Source: Phycisphaerae bacterium (GTDB lineage Bacteria > Planctomycetota > Phycisphaerae > Phycisphaerales > SM1A02). Taken from it: 47,309 bases of DNA. The notes beneath the pieces are model-generated. The model saw nothing but the letters and a program-made list of their open reading frames with translations, was not told the DNA's origin and searched no databases. The stretch lies in the NCBI GenBank assembly GCA_016873315.1, contig VGXL01000006.1, positions 1-47,309 of the forward strand, read 5' to 3'. Within the stretch, counting starts at the first letter, position 1. Every line of letters begins with the position of its first letter. The translations under genes were made by a program, and so were the position numbers. Of the stretch, positions 16,020 through 24,946 are shown one piece after another.

Positions 16020-18953
16020 GTGTCCCAACGGCTCTGCATCATTGATGGGCACGCCCAGTTCTTTCGGGCGTACTACGCCATCCGCGGCGGGCTCAACAGC
16101 CCCGTCACGAACGAGCCGACCAACATGGTCTACGGCTTCTGCCAGATGCTGCTCAAGCTCGCGCGTGACAGCGCGTGTTCGCACATTTCGCTGGTGATCG
16201 ATGCAAGTGGCGACACCGAGACCTTTCGATCCGAGATCTATCCCGAGTACAAGGCGCACCGAGAGCCACCGCCGGAAGACTTCGATGGTCAGGTCGAGCG
16301 GTGCCTCGAACTCGCGCAACTTCTCGGCATTCCGCTCTCTGCCGAATCGCGCGTCGAGGCCGACGATGTCATCGCCACGCTCGTGCGGACGGTGCGACGG
16401 GACCACCCCGAGGTGAAGATCCGAATCGCGAGCAAGGACAAGGACCTCGCGCAGTTGCTTGACGACGCGACGGTGCTCTACGACGTCCAGTCGGGCACGG
16501 AGCTCACGGCGGATGGCTTGTTCGACAGCAAGGGTGTTCGTCCTGAGCATGTGGTCGACATGCTCGCGCTGATGGGCGACGCGGTGGACAATGTTCCGGG
16601 CATTCCGGGCATCGGCCCCAAGACTGCGGCGCAGTTGGTCGTGCAGTACGGATCGATCGAGGGGGTCCTCGCTCATCTCGCCGATCTCACACCCAAGCGG
16701 CGCGAGTCGATCGAAACGCACCGTGACCAACTCGGGTTGGCACGCACGCTGGTCCGACTGAAGGATGACTGTGCCATCGACTGGTCCCTCGCGCGGAGCC
16801 GATTCGATCCATCGGCCGTCGACGCGGCCGCGCTCTCCGCTTGGCTGGAGCTGCTTGGGTTCGGACGACTCCGTCAGGAGTGGATGGCGTTCCTGCGTGC
16901 CCAAGGCGCAGCGATGCCGCAGGGGATGGGTGCTGCTTCGGCGCCCACTTCAACCGAGTCCCAAAGGCTTGGGGCTGCCCGCGCATCTGCTTCAACCACA
17001 TCTCGACCAATTGCGCGCTCCTCCGCGCGGGATGAGAGCGCCGAGGGCACGCTGTTCGCGGGACTGTCGAGTACGCCAGAAGCGGCGCCGGTCGCTCAGC
17101 AAGCCAGTTGCTCGTGGACCATGCTCGTCGATGCGCCCACGCTCTCCGCTTGGGTCGATGCGACCCGATCCGCATGTTTGAACGGCGCGGTGCTGGCCTT
17201 CGACACCGAAACGGACGAACAGCCGCCGCGGACGCCGTGCATGGTTGGTTTCAGCGCGTGCGTCGAACCCGGCACGGCCGTCTATGTCCCCACGCGCAGT
17301 GCCGATCCAGGGACACACCTCGACAACGCGCGCGCGATCGAGATCCTTCGACCCTTGCTCGAGGATCCGGCGGTCAAGAAGGTCGCGCACAACGCCAAGT
17401 TCGATCTGCAAGTGCTTCGCGCGCACGGCGTGCATGTGCTTGGGCTCGTGGCGGACACGATGGTCGAGAGTTTTCTGCTCGAACCGGAGCGATCGACGCA
17501 TGGTCTTGGCGATGTCGCGCATCAGCGACTGGGACAGTCGAAACTCTCGATGGAAGCCATCACGGGCACGGGCCCGCATCGGCGCACGCTTGACCGGGTC
17601 GATGCAGCGCTCACCGCACCGTATGCCGCGACCGATGCCGACCTCACGCTTCAGCTTCATCAACGGATGTCGCCGGAACTCGATGCGCAGGGGCTGCGCC
17701 GCTTGCACGATGAGGTCGAGCTCCCTCTTGTGGCAGCGCTTGCTGACATGGAGTGGAACGGGATCCGCGTCGAACGAGATGAGTTGCAGCGCCAGCGTGC
17801 TCGTCTGGAGCGGCTGATCCTCGATGTCCGCGCGCGCATCGCCGCTGCGGCACCTTGGCCCTTCAATCCTGACAGCCCCAAGCAGCTCGCGGCCGTCCTC
17901 TTCAATTCGCCTGATGCGGACACGCCAGGACTTGGAATGCCGATCGTCAAGCGGACGAAGACTGGTGCGAGCACCGACGCCGAAGTCCTCGACACGCTGG
18001 CCGACGATCCGTCCGTCACGAGTCCGCTGCCCCAACTGATCGTTGAACACCGGCAGCTCACGAAACTCGTCGGGACCTATCTCGTTGCGCTCGAACAGGC
18101 GATCGATCCCCGTGATGGCCGCGTGCACGCCTCGTTCCACCAGACTGGTGCGGCGACTGGACGACTCTCGAGCTCCGATCCCAACCTTCAGAACATCCCG
18201 ATCAGGACGCCGACGGGCCGCGAGATTCGCGCAGCGTTCACGGCGCCGCCCGGCCATGTGCTGCTCGCATGCGATTACTCGCAGGTCGAGTTGCGCGTGC
18301 TCGCGCACCTCTCCGGCGATCCCGCGCTCTGCGCCGCCTTCGCCACCGGACAGGACATCCACACGGCCGTCGCTGCCGAGGTCAACGGCATCGATCCGTC
18401 GCAGGTCACGCCAGAGCAGCGCAACGCTGCCAAGATGGTGAACTTCGGCATCGTCTACGGCATCACGCCGCATGGACTCGCACGGCGGATGGGACCTGGG
18501 ACGAGCCAGGCCCGCGCGAAGGAGATCATCCAGGACTACAAGGCGCGATTCGCCGGCCTCGAGTCGTTCCTGCAGCAGTGCATCGATGACGCGCGGACCC
18601 GCGGATGGTCGACGACGATCCTTGGCCGCCGCCGACCAGTGCCGCAGCTGCATTCGCGCAATGGCAACGAGCGTGCACTCGGCCAGCGCATCGCCGTCAA
18701 CACGGTGGTGCAGGGGAGCGCTGCCGACCTGATCAAGGTTGCGATGGTCGCGGTGCATCGCGGATTGCCCTCGATCTCATCGGGCTCTCGTCTGCTGCTT
18801 CAGATTCACGACGAACTCGTGCTCGAGGTTCCCCAAGCCGAGGTCGCCACGGTCGAACCTTGGGTCAGGGAGTGCATGCAGCAGGCGATTCCCATGCGCG
18901 TGCCCATCCTGGTCTCGAGCCACTGGGGTCCGCGATGGCTCGACGCCAAGTGA
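16020..18953 (+). CDS. polA: DNA polymerase I with proofreading
   Basis: Repair and Okazaki-fragment polymerase of 977 residues with all three domains. The 5' nuclease domain (about 1-290) has EADDVIATL, SKDKDLAQLL and the helix-hairpin-helix GIPGIGPKTAAQL. The 3'-5' exonuclease domain keeps the acidic residues (Asp395 and Glu397 in AFDTETD; later VAHNAKFDLQ and YAATDADLTL), so proofreading is probably active. The polymerase domain has motif A CDYSQVELRVLAHLSGD, motif B KMVNFGIVYGI and motif C QIHDELVLEVP. An Ala/Ser/Thr-rich linker of about 60 residues (about 300-360) joins nuclease and exonuclease. GTG 16020 starts one base after the preceding stop, indicating coupling. Confidence 0.97.
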   Translation: MSQRLCIIDGHAQFFRAYYAIRGGLNSPVTNEPTNMVYGFCQMLLKLARDSACSHISLVIDASGDTETFRSEIYPEYKAHREPPPEDFDGQVERCLELAQLLGIPLSAESRVEADDVIATLVRTVRRDHPEVKIRIASKDKDLAQLLDDATVLYDVQSGTELTADGLFDSKGVRPEHVVDMLALMGDAVDNVPGIPGIGPKTAAQLVVQYGSIEGVLAHLADLTPKRRESIETHRDQLGLARTLVRLKDDCAIDWSLARSRFDPSAVDAAALSAWLELLGFGRLRQEWMAFLRAQGAAMPQGMGAASAPTSTESQRLGAARASASTTSRPIARSSARDESAEGTLFAGLSSTPEAAPVAQQASCSWTMLVDAPTLSAWVDATRSACLNGAVLAFDTETDEQPPRTPCMVGFSACVEPGTAVYVPTRSADPGTHLDNARAIEILRPLLEDPAVKKVAHNAKFDLQVLRAHGVHVLGLVADTMVESFLLEPERSTHGLGDVAHQRLGQSKLSMEAITGTGPHRRTLDRVDAALTAPYAATDADLTLQLHQRMSPELDAQGLRRLHDEVELPLVAALADMEWNGIRVERDELQRQRARLERLILDVRARIAAAAPWPFNPDSPKQLAAVLFNSPDADTPGLGMPIVKRTKTGASTDAEVLDTLADDPSVTSPLPQLIVEHRQLTKLVGTYLVALEQAIDPRDGRVHASFHQTGAATGRLSSSDPNLQNIPIRTPTGREIRAAFTAPPGHVLLACDYSQVELRVLAHLSGDPALCAAFATGQDIHTAVAAEVNGIDPSQVTPEQRNAAKMVNFGIVYGITPHGLARRMGPGTSQARAKEIIQDYKARFAGLESFLQQCIDDARTRGWSTTILGRRRPVPQLHSRNGNERALGQRIAVNTVVQGSAADLIKVAMVAVHRGLPSISSGSRLLLQIHDELVLEVPQAEVATVEPWVRECMQQAIPMRVPILVSSHWGPRWLDAK

Positions 18954-19009
18954 CGAATCGTCCGCAATAAACGAGCTGTCCCCACACGCGCCTTGGGCGA
19001 CCGGGCAGG

Positions 19010-19037
19010 TTGACGAACCATCGGAAGCCGCTACACT
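19010..19037 (+). promoter_or_regulatory. sigma-70-type promoter of tRNA-Asp
   Basis: TTGACG at 19010-19015 and TACACT at 19032-19037 are separated by 16 bp. They match housekeeping -35 and -10 hexamers closely. The tRNA begins 48 bases downstream of the -10, leaving a short 5' leader for RNase P. Confidence 0.7.
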
Positions 19038-19085
19038 TTCCCGTCCACGGCCAGCCATGGCGGTGGGGCGCTTCGGCGCTGGTTA

Positions 19086-19159
19086 GGGGTGGTAGCTCAA
19101 TTGGTTAGAGTACCGGCCTGTCACGCCGGTGGTTGCGGGTTCGAGTCCCGTCCGCCTCG
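19086..19159 (+). tRNA. tRNA-Asp (GTC)
   Basis: A 74-base cloverleaf. The acceptor stem GGGGTGG pairs with CCGCCTC (two G-U pairs), the D arm is GCTCAATTGGTTAGAG-like, the anticodon loop is CTGTCAC with anticodon GTC, and the T arm is GCGGGTTCGAGTCCCGT. The discriminator base is G, as required for Asp. CCA is not encoded. Confidence 0.97.
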
Positions 19160-19163
19160 TTCA

Positions 19164-19197
19164 AACGCCCTCGATCGTTTACGCGATTGAGGGCGTT
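19164..19197 (+). terminator. hairpin terminator after tRNA-Asp
   Basis: A 14-bp stem (AACGCCCTCGATCG at 19164-19177 with CGATTGAGGGCGTT at 19184-19197, one G-U pair) around loop TTTACG. The stem is strong but the following T content is poor, so termination may be partial and let RNA polymerase reach the zinc-ribbon gene. Confidence 0.6.
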
Positions 19198-19216
19198 GTC
19201 GTACCCGGAGCGCTGC

Positions 19217-19480
19217 ATGGCACATCGCATCGATCCAGACGAGGGACCTTCGCACGATGACATCCGTCGGCTCGAACGGCCGCGTCCGGGGTTCTGCCCG
19301 GACTGTGGACGGTCGGTCGCCGAGGATGCCGATGTCTGTCCGGGATGCGGCAACTGGATCGCTGGCAGCCCACTGCGCGAGCCCCCTGTGGCGCACCATG
19401 TGCGAAAGCAGCATCGGGTGCTGCTGGCGCTGGTGCTCCTAGGCGTGTTGGTCTTGCCGTTGCTGCGTGCCTGCTCGTGA
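19217..19480 (+). CDS. small tail-anchored zinc-ribbon protein
   Basis: An 87-residue protein. Residues about 27-45 form a four-cysteine zinc ribbon (CPDCGR, then CPGCGNW). The C-terminus is one hydrophobic helix (about 69-83, VLLALVLLGVLVLPLL) ending in RACS. The predicted product is a zinc ribbon in the cytoplasm anchored by its tail. ATG 19217 lies shortly after the tRNA-Asp hairpin; the same frame is open through the tRNA, which cannot be coding. No family name is offered; such ribbon-plus-helix proteins are common and mostly uncharacterised. It is convergent with tRNA-Lys 18 bp downstream. Confidence 0.7.
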   Translation: MAHRIDPDEGPSHDDIRRLERPRPGFCPDCGRSVAEDADVCPGCGNWIAGSPLREPPVAHHVRKQHRVLLALVLLGVLVLPLLRACS

Positions 19481-19498
19481 GCGGCGCGCGCCGGGAAA

Positions 19499-19571
<73 letters not shown>

Positions 19572-19583
19572 GTTGGGGCGGGA

Positions 19584-19612
19584 AGTATAGGAACTGCCCG
19601 CCCCGTTGGCAA
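19584..19612 (-). promoter_or_regulatory. sigma-70-type promoter of tRNA-Lys
   Basis: On the minus strand, TTGCCA (19607-19612) and TATACT (19584-19589) are separated by 17 bp, close to consensus. The promoter sits between the secA stop (19626) and the tRNA, so tRNA-Lys need not depend on secA read-through. Confidence 0.75.
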
Positions 19613-19625
19613 CCGATGGAAGAGC

Positions 19626-22600
19626 TCAGGCCTCGGCCTTCTGCCGAGCACCGCAGCACTTGCCGAACTTCTTGCCGCTGCCGCAGGGGCACGGCTCGTT
19701 GCGCCCGACGATTGCGGCACCTTCGACGGGTTTGCGCGGGATCGCCGGCACCGATGCAGCTGGAGCGTGCGGCGCGGCGTTGCCATCAGCAGCATCTGTT
19801 GGCGCGGCAGCAGGTTGCGGGGCGCGCGGTACGGCCAACTGCAATCGTCCCTTGAACACCAGATCGGTCACGCGATCGCGTGCAGCCAGTTCCATCTCAG
19901 CGTAGAGCCGGCTCGACTCGCGCTTGAACTCGATGCGCGGGTCCTTCTGGCTGAAGCTGCGGAAACCGATCGAGTCGCGCAGTTGGTCCATCGCGTGAAG
20001 ATGGTCTTTCCAGGTCGCATCGAGCACCTGCACGAGCACCATCTGCTCAAAGTTCGTCAGCTCCTCGCGGTGCTTGGGATCGTTGGATGCGCGCTCGCGT
20101 GAGATGGCGACCAGGCGTTCGCGGATCTCGCGCGGATCAGCCGAGGGGAGCGTGGAAGGGGTCCAGTCCACGCCATATCGATCGCGGGCCCAGGCGCAGA
20201 AGTGTTCGAGCGCATCGGGGTGCTGCGCTGCCAGCATGGCGCCCGTGCGCTCGACCCATGCATCGATCGCGAAACTCACTTCGCGCTCGGCATAGATGGA
20301 GCGCGCGAGTTGCTGAAGCGTCAGCGTGATTTCCTTGGGATTTGGGCTCGCGCCCAGATCCGAGGTGGTCACGGGGCGGTTCCACTTCGCGCTGCACCAA
20401 CGCGCGAGTTCGGAGCGACTCCACTCGCCCGAGACCATCGGCTCAAGCGCGGCAGTGTCGATCGCATCGAATCGTGCGCGCATCGCGGCCTCAAGCTCCG
20501 CTCGGACCTCGCGACGACCTGCCTTGAGCGCGTCGTCGGTGAGTTCGCAGCCCCAGGTCTTCTGTGCCCACTCGCGCAGCAGTGCAGGGTCAAGGTGTTC
20601 CGCATCCTCATCGGGCAGGAACTCATTCAGCGCCGTGTCAATCGACGCCAAGGCCTCTTCGTGCGTGTCGGTCCGCACGGCCCGCAGCATGCCGTCGCGG
20701 TCCTTGCCGCGGAAGCGCTCTGCCTCGACATGGACGCCGTAGTGCTCCCAGACCCACTCACTCACGCAACGGGGGGCGTGCAGCGGATCGAGATAGGTGG
20801 ACACGGCATCGGAGACGGAGGAGTCGATCGACTCAAGCACGATCGATCGCAGATCCTTGCCCTCGAGGATGCGCTGACGCAGGCCGTAGAACTTGCCACG
20901 TTGCACGTTCAGCGGCTCGTCGTACTCAAGGATGCTCTTGCGCATCTGGAAGTTGCGCTCCTCGACCTTCTTCTGGGCACGCGCCACAGCGCGGGTCAGC
21001 ATCGGAGCTTCGATCGCGTCGCCTTCGCGCATACCGAGCACGCTCAACGCGCGAAGCGTGGCGGGTCCAGCGAACATCTTCATCAGATCGTCTTCGAGCG
21101 AGAGCAAGAACCGGCTCGACCCTGCATCGCCCTGACGACCGGCGCGGCCACGCAGCTGGTTGTCGATGCGGCGGCTTTCATGGCGCTCGGTGCCGATGAT
21201 GTGCAGCCCGCCCATGGCTTCGACCGTCGCGTGGAACGAGATGCGGTGCAGTTGGAACGACCCCGTCGCGTCGAGCGCCTTCATGAGCGATGCAGGCTTT
21301 GCCTTGCGCGCATCAGCTTCGCTCATGCCGGTGTGCTCGATCGCCCAGGCGCGCAGCGTTCGCAGTTGGATCTCGTCCATGGAAAGCGACGCGGCCTCGG
21401 CGCGCTCGACGCCGGCCTGCGTTGAAGCAAGGTGTCGCCAGCACAGATCCAGGACGACCTCGTCAGCTTGGTCAGCGCTTGCTTCGCGCGGACAAATGTT
21501 GCGGCGCTTCCAGTGCTCGATGAGGTCGGCGCGCGTGATGCGGCCGAGCTTGATGTCGGTGCCACGGCCGGCCATGTTCGTTGCGATCATCACCGCACCG
21601 AGTTGCCCCGCACCGGCGACGATTTCCGCCTCGCGCTCGTGCTGCTTCGCATTGAGCACTTCGTGTCGGATCCCATGACGCTTGCGGAGTTCCGCCGCAA
21701 GGAACTCGCTCTTCTCCACGCTCGTCGTGCCGACCAGCACAGGGCGACCGAGATCGTGGTGACGGCGAATCTCTTCGATGACGGCGCTCCACTTGTCCTT
21801 CACGCTCACATAGACCTGGTCATCGCGGTCATCGCGTGCAATGGGCACATTCGTCGGGATGCTCACGACATCGAGCCGGTAGATCTCGTGGAACTCCTCG
21901 GCCTCGGTGTCGGCGGTCCCCGTCATGCCCGCGCGGTGGCCGTAGAGTTTGAAGTAGTTCTGGACCGTGATCGTGGCCATCGTCTGCGTTTCTTGCTTGA
22001 TGGTCACGCCTTCCTTCGCCTCGACGGCCTGGTGCAAACCGTCGGACCACTGGCGACCGACCATCTTGCGACCGGTGTTCTGGTCGACGATCACCACGCC
22101 GAGCTGGCCGGACTCGTCGCCGGCGACCACATAGTCGCGGTCGCGCTGATAGACCGTGTGCGCACGCACCGACTGCTCGAGCAGGTGTGGCATGTCCATG
22201 TTCTCGCCGACATAGAAGGACCCGATACCAGACACTCGCTGTGCCTCGGCGATGCCGGCGCTGGTGATCGTGGCGCGCTTCTTGTCGAGCTCGACTTCGT
22301 AGAACTGGGCATGCCGATCGCGTTCGGCCTCGAGCCGTGGGATCGAACGACGCGCCTCATCGAGCTTCTTCCGCAACTCAGGCTTCTGCGATGCGTCGCG
22401 GACGTTTCGAAGATCGCCCTCGAGACCGGCGGCCGTCGAGCGGGCCTTCGACACGGCTTCCTCCGCTTCGTTCCAGGCCTGTTGGCGATCGACCAGATGG
22501 CGCGCCAAGCGATCCGCAAGGTCGTACCGCGGCGCCTTGTTGAAGGCTGGACCGCTGATGATGAGCGGCGTGCGGGCCTCGTCGATCAGAATCGAGTCGA

Positions 22601-23483
22601 CTTCGTCGACGATCACAAAGTCCCGACGCTTCTGGACCTGATCCTCGGCGCGCTGCTTCATGTTGTCGCGCAAGTAATCGAAGCCGAATTCTGCGGTCGT
22701 TCCGTAGACGACATCGCATCGATAGGCGTCCTGCTTCGCCTCGGTCGACTGCATGTGGATGGGGTGGATCGCACCTGCGGTCAGTCCGAGCGCGCGGAAG
22801 AAGGGGAAGGTCCAGTCACGGTCGCGTTGCACGAGGTAGTCGTTGACCGTGACGACATGCACTTGGTGTCCGCTCACGGCGGCGAGATAGGTCGCCAACG
22901 GAGCGACGATCGTCTTCCCTTCGCCGGTCTTCATTTCGGCGATCTTGCCCTCGGACAGCACGATGGCACCGATGATCTGCACATCGAACGGACGCGCGCG
23001 GAAGGGCGGCTTCGACATCGCGTGCAACGCGCGAACGGCCTCGTAGAGCGAGTTGGGCAGATCGATCGTGAGCCATGCCGGGGTCCCTGCGGTGCATCCG
23101 AGCAGGTCGCCCTCAGGCGCAGCGTCGGGAAGGGCAGCAGCTTCGGCGCGAGCTGTCTCGAAGAGCGCGCGAACTTCTGCCGGCAAGGTTGATGCGTCGA
23201 ACGCGAGATCAGGATTGAGGATGTTGCGGATCCCGACCGAACGATCCATCGCCTCGCGCGCCACGGCGAAGACCTCGTGCCGGAAGGACAGGGGATCCTC
23301 ACCCTTGGCCACACGCGCGCGGAACTCCGCCGTGCGCTCTCGCAACTGCGCATCGGTCAGCACGCGGATCGATGGCTCAAGCGCGTTCACCTGGTCAACG
23401 ATGCGCAAGTAGCGCTTGACCATGCGCTGGTTGCGAGTACCGAAGAGCGAACGCATGACGGAACTGATGACGGGAACGGCCAT
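19626..23483 (-). CDS. secA: preprotein translocase ATPase SecA
   Basis: Motor ATPase that drives unfolded preproteins through SecYEG. The 1285-residue product is far longer than the usual 850-900. Walker A EMKTGEGKT lies at about 183-191, the DEAD-like box is IVDEVDSILIDEARTP, and the second motor domain carries TNMAGRGTDIKLG and QLRGRAGRQGD. Extra sequence appears in an insertion of about 50 residues before Walker A (90-150), in a charged coiled insertion around 340-400, and in an enlarged C-terminal region. The end has the zinc-binding SEC-C motif NEPCPCGSGKKFGKCCG, which binds SecB or ribosomes in relatives. The start is ATG 23483; the frame is open for 13 more codons upstream, but MAVPVISSVMRSLFGTRNQR matches SecA N-termini. 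Confidence 0.97.
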   Translation of the reverse strand: MAVPVISSVMRSLFGTRNQRMVKRYLRIVDQVNALEPSIRVLTDAQLRERTAEFRARVAKGEDPLSFRHEVFAVAREAMDRSVGIRNILNPDLAFDASTLPAEVRALFETARAEAAALPDAAPEGDLLGCTAGTPAWLTIDLPNSLYEAVRALHAMSKPPFRARPFDVQIIGAIVLSEGKIAEMKTGEGKTIVAPLATYLAAVSGHQVHVVTVNDYLVQRDRDWTFPFFRALGLTAGAIHPIHMQSTEAKQDAYRCDVVYGTTAEFGFDYLRDNMKQRAEDQVQKRRDFVIVDEVDSILIDEARTPLIISGPAFNKAPRYDLADRLARHLVDRQQAWNEAEEAVSKARSTAAGLEGDLRNVRDASQKPELRKKLDEARRSIPRLEAERDRHAQFYEVELDKKRATITSAGIAEAQRVSGIGSFYVGENMDMPHLLEQSVRAHTVYQRDRDYVVAGDESGQLGVVIVDQNTGRKMVGRQWSDGLHQAVEAKEGVTIKQETQTMATITVQNYFKLYGHRAGMTGTADTEAEEFHEIYRLDVVSIPTNVPIARDDRDDQVYVSVKDKWSAVIEEIRRHHDLGRPVLVGTTSVEKSEFLAAELRKRHGIRHEVLNAKQHEREAEIVAGAGQLGAVMIATNMAGRGTDIKLGRITRADLIEHWKRRNICPREASADQADEVVLDLCWRHLASTQAGVERAEAASLSMDEIQLRTLRAWAIEHTGMSEADARKAKPASLMKALDATGSFQLHRISFHATVEAMGGLHIIGTERHESRRIDNQLRGRAGRQGDAGSSRFLLSLEDDLMKMFAGPATLRALSVLGMREGDAIEAPMLTRAVARAQKKVEERNFQMRKSILEYDEPLNVQRGKFYGLRQRILEGKDLRSIVLESIDSSVSDAVSTYLDPLHAPRCVSEWVWEHYGVHVEAERFRGKDRDGMLRAVRTDTHEEALASIDTALNEFLPDEDAEHLDPALLREWAQKTWGCELTDDALKAGRREVRAELEAAMRARFDAIDTAALEPMVSGEWSRSELARWCSAKWNRPVTTSDLGASPNPKEITLTLQQLARSIYAEREVSFAIDAWVERTGAMLAAQHPDALEHFCAWARDRYGVDWTPSTLPSADPREIRERLVAISRERASNDPKHREELTNFEQMVLVQVLDATWKDHLHAMDQLRDSIGFRSFSQKDPRIEFKRESSRLYAEMELAARDRVTDLVFKGRLQLAVPRAPQPAAAPTDAADGNAAPHAPAASVPAIPRKPVEGAAIVGRNEPCPCGSGKKFGKCCGARQKAEA

Positions 23484-23581
23484 GGGGGGTGTCCTTTGCA
23501 GAGATCGTGGACCGCGTCGCACGGCGACGGGGTCACGGGTTTGGATGTCAGGAAATGCTTGGATTCAACGCTCGACGGCAC

Positions 23582-23848
23582 TCAGGCCATCGGCGGAGGC
23601 ATCGCACCGCGGCCTTGGTCAACCCAGCCGACCACACGACCTGCGGTCACGCTTGGGCAGGCGGCCATGGGCGCCGTCGTGACGGCGGACCCAGCAAGCG
23701 ATCGACGGTGCGATGGTGCTGCGACGGCGCTCGCTGCGTCCACCATCGCGCAGGCATCGAGGCGCGCAGCCGCCATGGGCGCTGCTCCGCTCGCCGCAGC
23801 GAGCGTGAGCATGAGCACGAGGACTTGGATGATGGCGGCGGTCACCAC
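23582..23848 (-). CDS. small exported Ala-rich protein, hypothetical
   Basis: No family recognised. With a GTG start at 23848 (or 23845) the product has 88 residues and opens with a signal-peptide-like stretch, VTAAIIQVLVLMLTLAAASG, followed by an Ala-rich mature part with three cysteines and a Pro/Met tail. The frame is open upstream to 23983 but that extension is Arg/His-rich and overlaps a small repeat, so it is unlikely to be translated. It lies 98 bp upstream of secA on the same strand. Codon use is like the neighbours. GC-rich DNA gives many chance frames, hence low confidence. Confidence 0.4.
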   Translation of the reverse strand: MVTAAIIQVLVLMLTLAAASGAAPMAAARLDACAMVDAASAVAAPSHRRSLAGSAVTTAPMAACPSVTAGRVVGWVDQGRGAMPPPMA

Positions 23849-24015
23849 GGTCCCGTAGTGTGGCGTGTGACGGTCGGACCTGCAACTGCGGGGCGTCGGA
23901 TTTCGTGCGGCGAGCGGACTCGCGCTCCCGTGAAACCGGCGCTTCCCGTGAAACCAGTGCGACTGTGAGCATCCGCGCCCCATGGCGACTCAAGGAACCC
24001 AGTTGATGCTGTCGC

Positions 24016-24021
24016 TAGGAT
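24016..24021 (+). promoter_or_regulatory. -10-like element before tRNA-Ile2
   Basis: TAGGAT 16 bases upstream of the tRNA 5' end, the same hexamer seen before accD and tRNA-Leu. No clear -35 at the expected distance. Confidence 0.35.
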
Positions 24022-24037
24022 GATCCCGCCCGATTCC

Positions 24038-24111
24038 GGCCCAGTAGCTCAGCGGTCCAGAGCAGTCGACTCATAATCGATACGACCTCGGTTCGAATCC
24101 GAGCTGGGCTA
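24038..24111 (+). tRNA. tRNA-Ile2 (CAT, probably lysidine-modified)
   Basis: A 74-base cloverleaf. The acceptor stem GGCCCAG pairs with CTGGGCT (first pair G-U), the anticodon arm is GTCGACTCATAATCGAT with anticodon CAT, and the T arm is CTCGGTTCGAATCCGAG. The CAT anticodon could mean Met, but the anticodon arm (CGACTCATAATCG) matches the known Ile2 type whose C34 is converted to lysidine to read AUA. The discriminator is A. CCA not encoded. Confidence 0.9.
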
Positions 24112-24126
24112 CTACCCTTGACCTCC

Positions 24127-24924
24127 ATGCAGCGCATCACGCACCGACTTCGACAGGATCGCACAGCCGGACGCGGAAGCCTGATGCCGTTCGTCACCGC
24201 CGGCGTGCCGTCCATCGCGGCCACGGTCGACACGATCCGCGCCCTGGATCGTCTGGGTGTCGCTGCACTCGAAATCGGCTTCCCATTTAGCGATCCGATC
24301 GCGGACGGACCAGTCATCGCTGCGAGCATGGACCGGGCGCTCCGCTCGGGAACGACGGTCGCCGGAACGATGGCAGCAATCAAGTCGGTTCGGGCTAGCG
24401 TGGAATGCGGCCTGATCGCGATGGTCTCGATGAGCATCGTCCACCGCCACGGTGGTGCAGCGTTCGTGCGGCAAGCCCACGATGCTGGATTCGATGCGTT
24501 GATCGTGCCGGACATGGATGTTGACGCGGCCGATCAGGTGCTCGAGGCGGTGGACCGATTCGGGATGGGGTTGGCGCTCCTGGTTGCGCCGACCTCGACT
24601 CCCGAGCGAATTCGTGCGATCACCCGCCGTTGCCGTGGCTTCGTCTATGCGCTCGCTCGTGCGGGGCTGACTGGCACGAGCGATGCACCACCCGATGTCG
24701 CCGGGACCGTCGCGGCGATTCGCGCGCAGACTGATCTTCCCATCGCGGTCGGCTTCGGCATCGCGACCCCCGAACATGTCCGCCTGGTGGTCAAGCATGC
24801 TGACGCCGCGATCGTCGGCAGTGCTTTGGTCCGCGCCATGGACGGTGACGCAGCCACGGCGCACGAACGCGCTGCCACGTTCATCGCCCCGCTGCGTGAA
24901 GCCTGTCAAACCGAACGAGTCTGA
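24127..24924 (+). CDS. trpA: tryptophan synthase alpha subunit
   Basis: Cleaves indole-3-glycerol phosphate to indole and glyceraldehyde 3-phosphate; indole is channelled to TrpB. The 265-residue TIM barrel has the catalytic Glu in ALEIGFPFSDPIADGP (the Asp of SDPIADGP is the second catalytic residue), the loop YALARAGLTGTSDAP and the phosphate site VGFGIATPEHV / IVGSALV. ATG 24127 is preferred over TTG 24118, which lies only seven bases after tRNA-Ile2. trpB is not adjacent, so this is a stand-alone trpA placed 15 bp behind a tRNA, probably on the same transcript. It is convergent with lexA (22-bp gap). Confidence 0.95.
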   Translation: MQRITHRLRQDRTAGRGSLMPFVTAGVPSIAATVDTIRALDRLGVAALEIGFPFSDPIADGPVIAASMDRALRSGTTVAGTMAAIKSVRASVECGLIAMVSMSIVHRHGGAAFVRQAHDAGFDALIVPDMDVDAADQVLEAVDRFGMGLALLVAPTSTPERIRAITRRCRGFVYALARAGLTGTSDAPPDVAGTVAAIRAQTDLPIAVGFGIATPEHVRLVVKHADAAIVGSALVRAMDGDAATAHERAATFIAPLREACQTERV

Positions 24925-24946
24925 CGTGCGCTGCCGATCGCATTGA

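Noticed and set aside
23881-23975. Short direct repeat (two copies of a CCCGTGAAACC core, about 17 bp apart)
   Set aside because: Too short and only two copies; probably a chance local duplication.
24038-24111. tRNA-Met
   Set aside because: The anticodon is CAT, but the anticodon arm and discriminator fit the Ile2 type; initiator features are absent.
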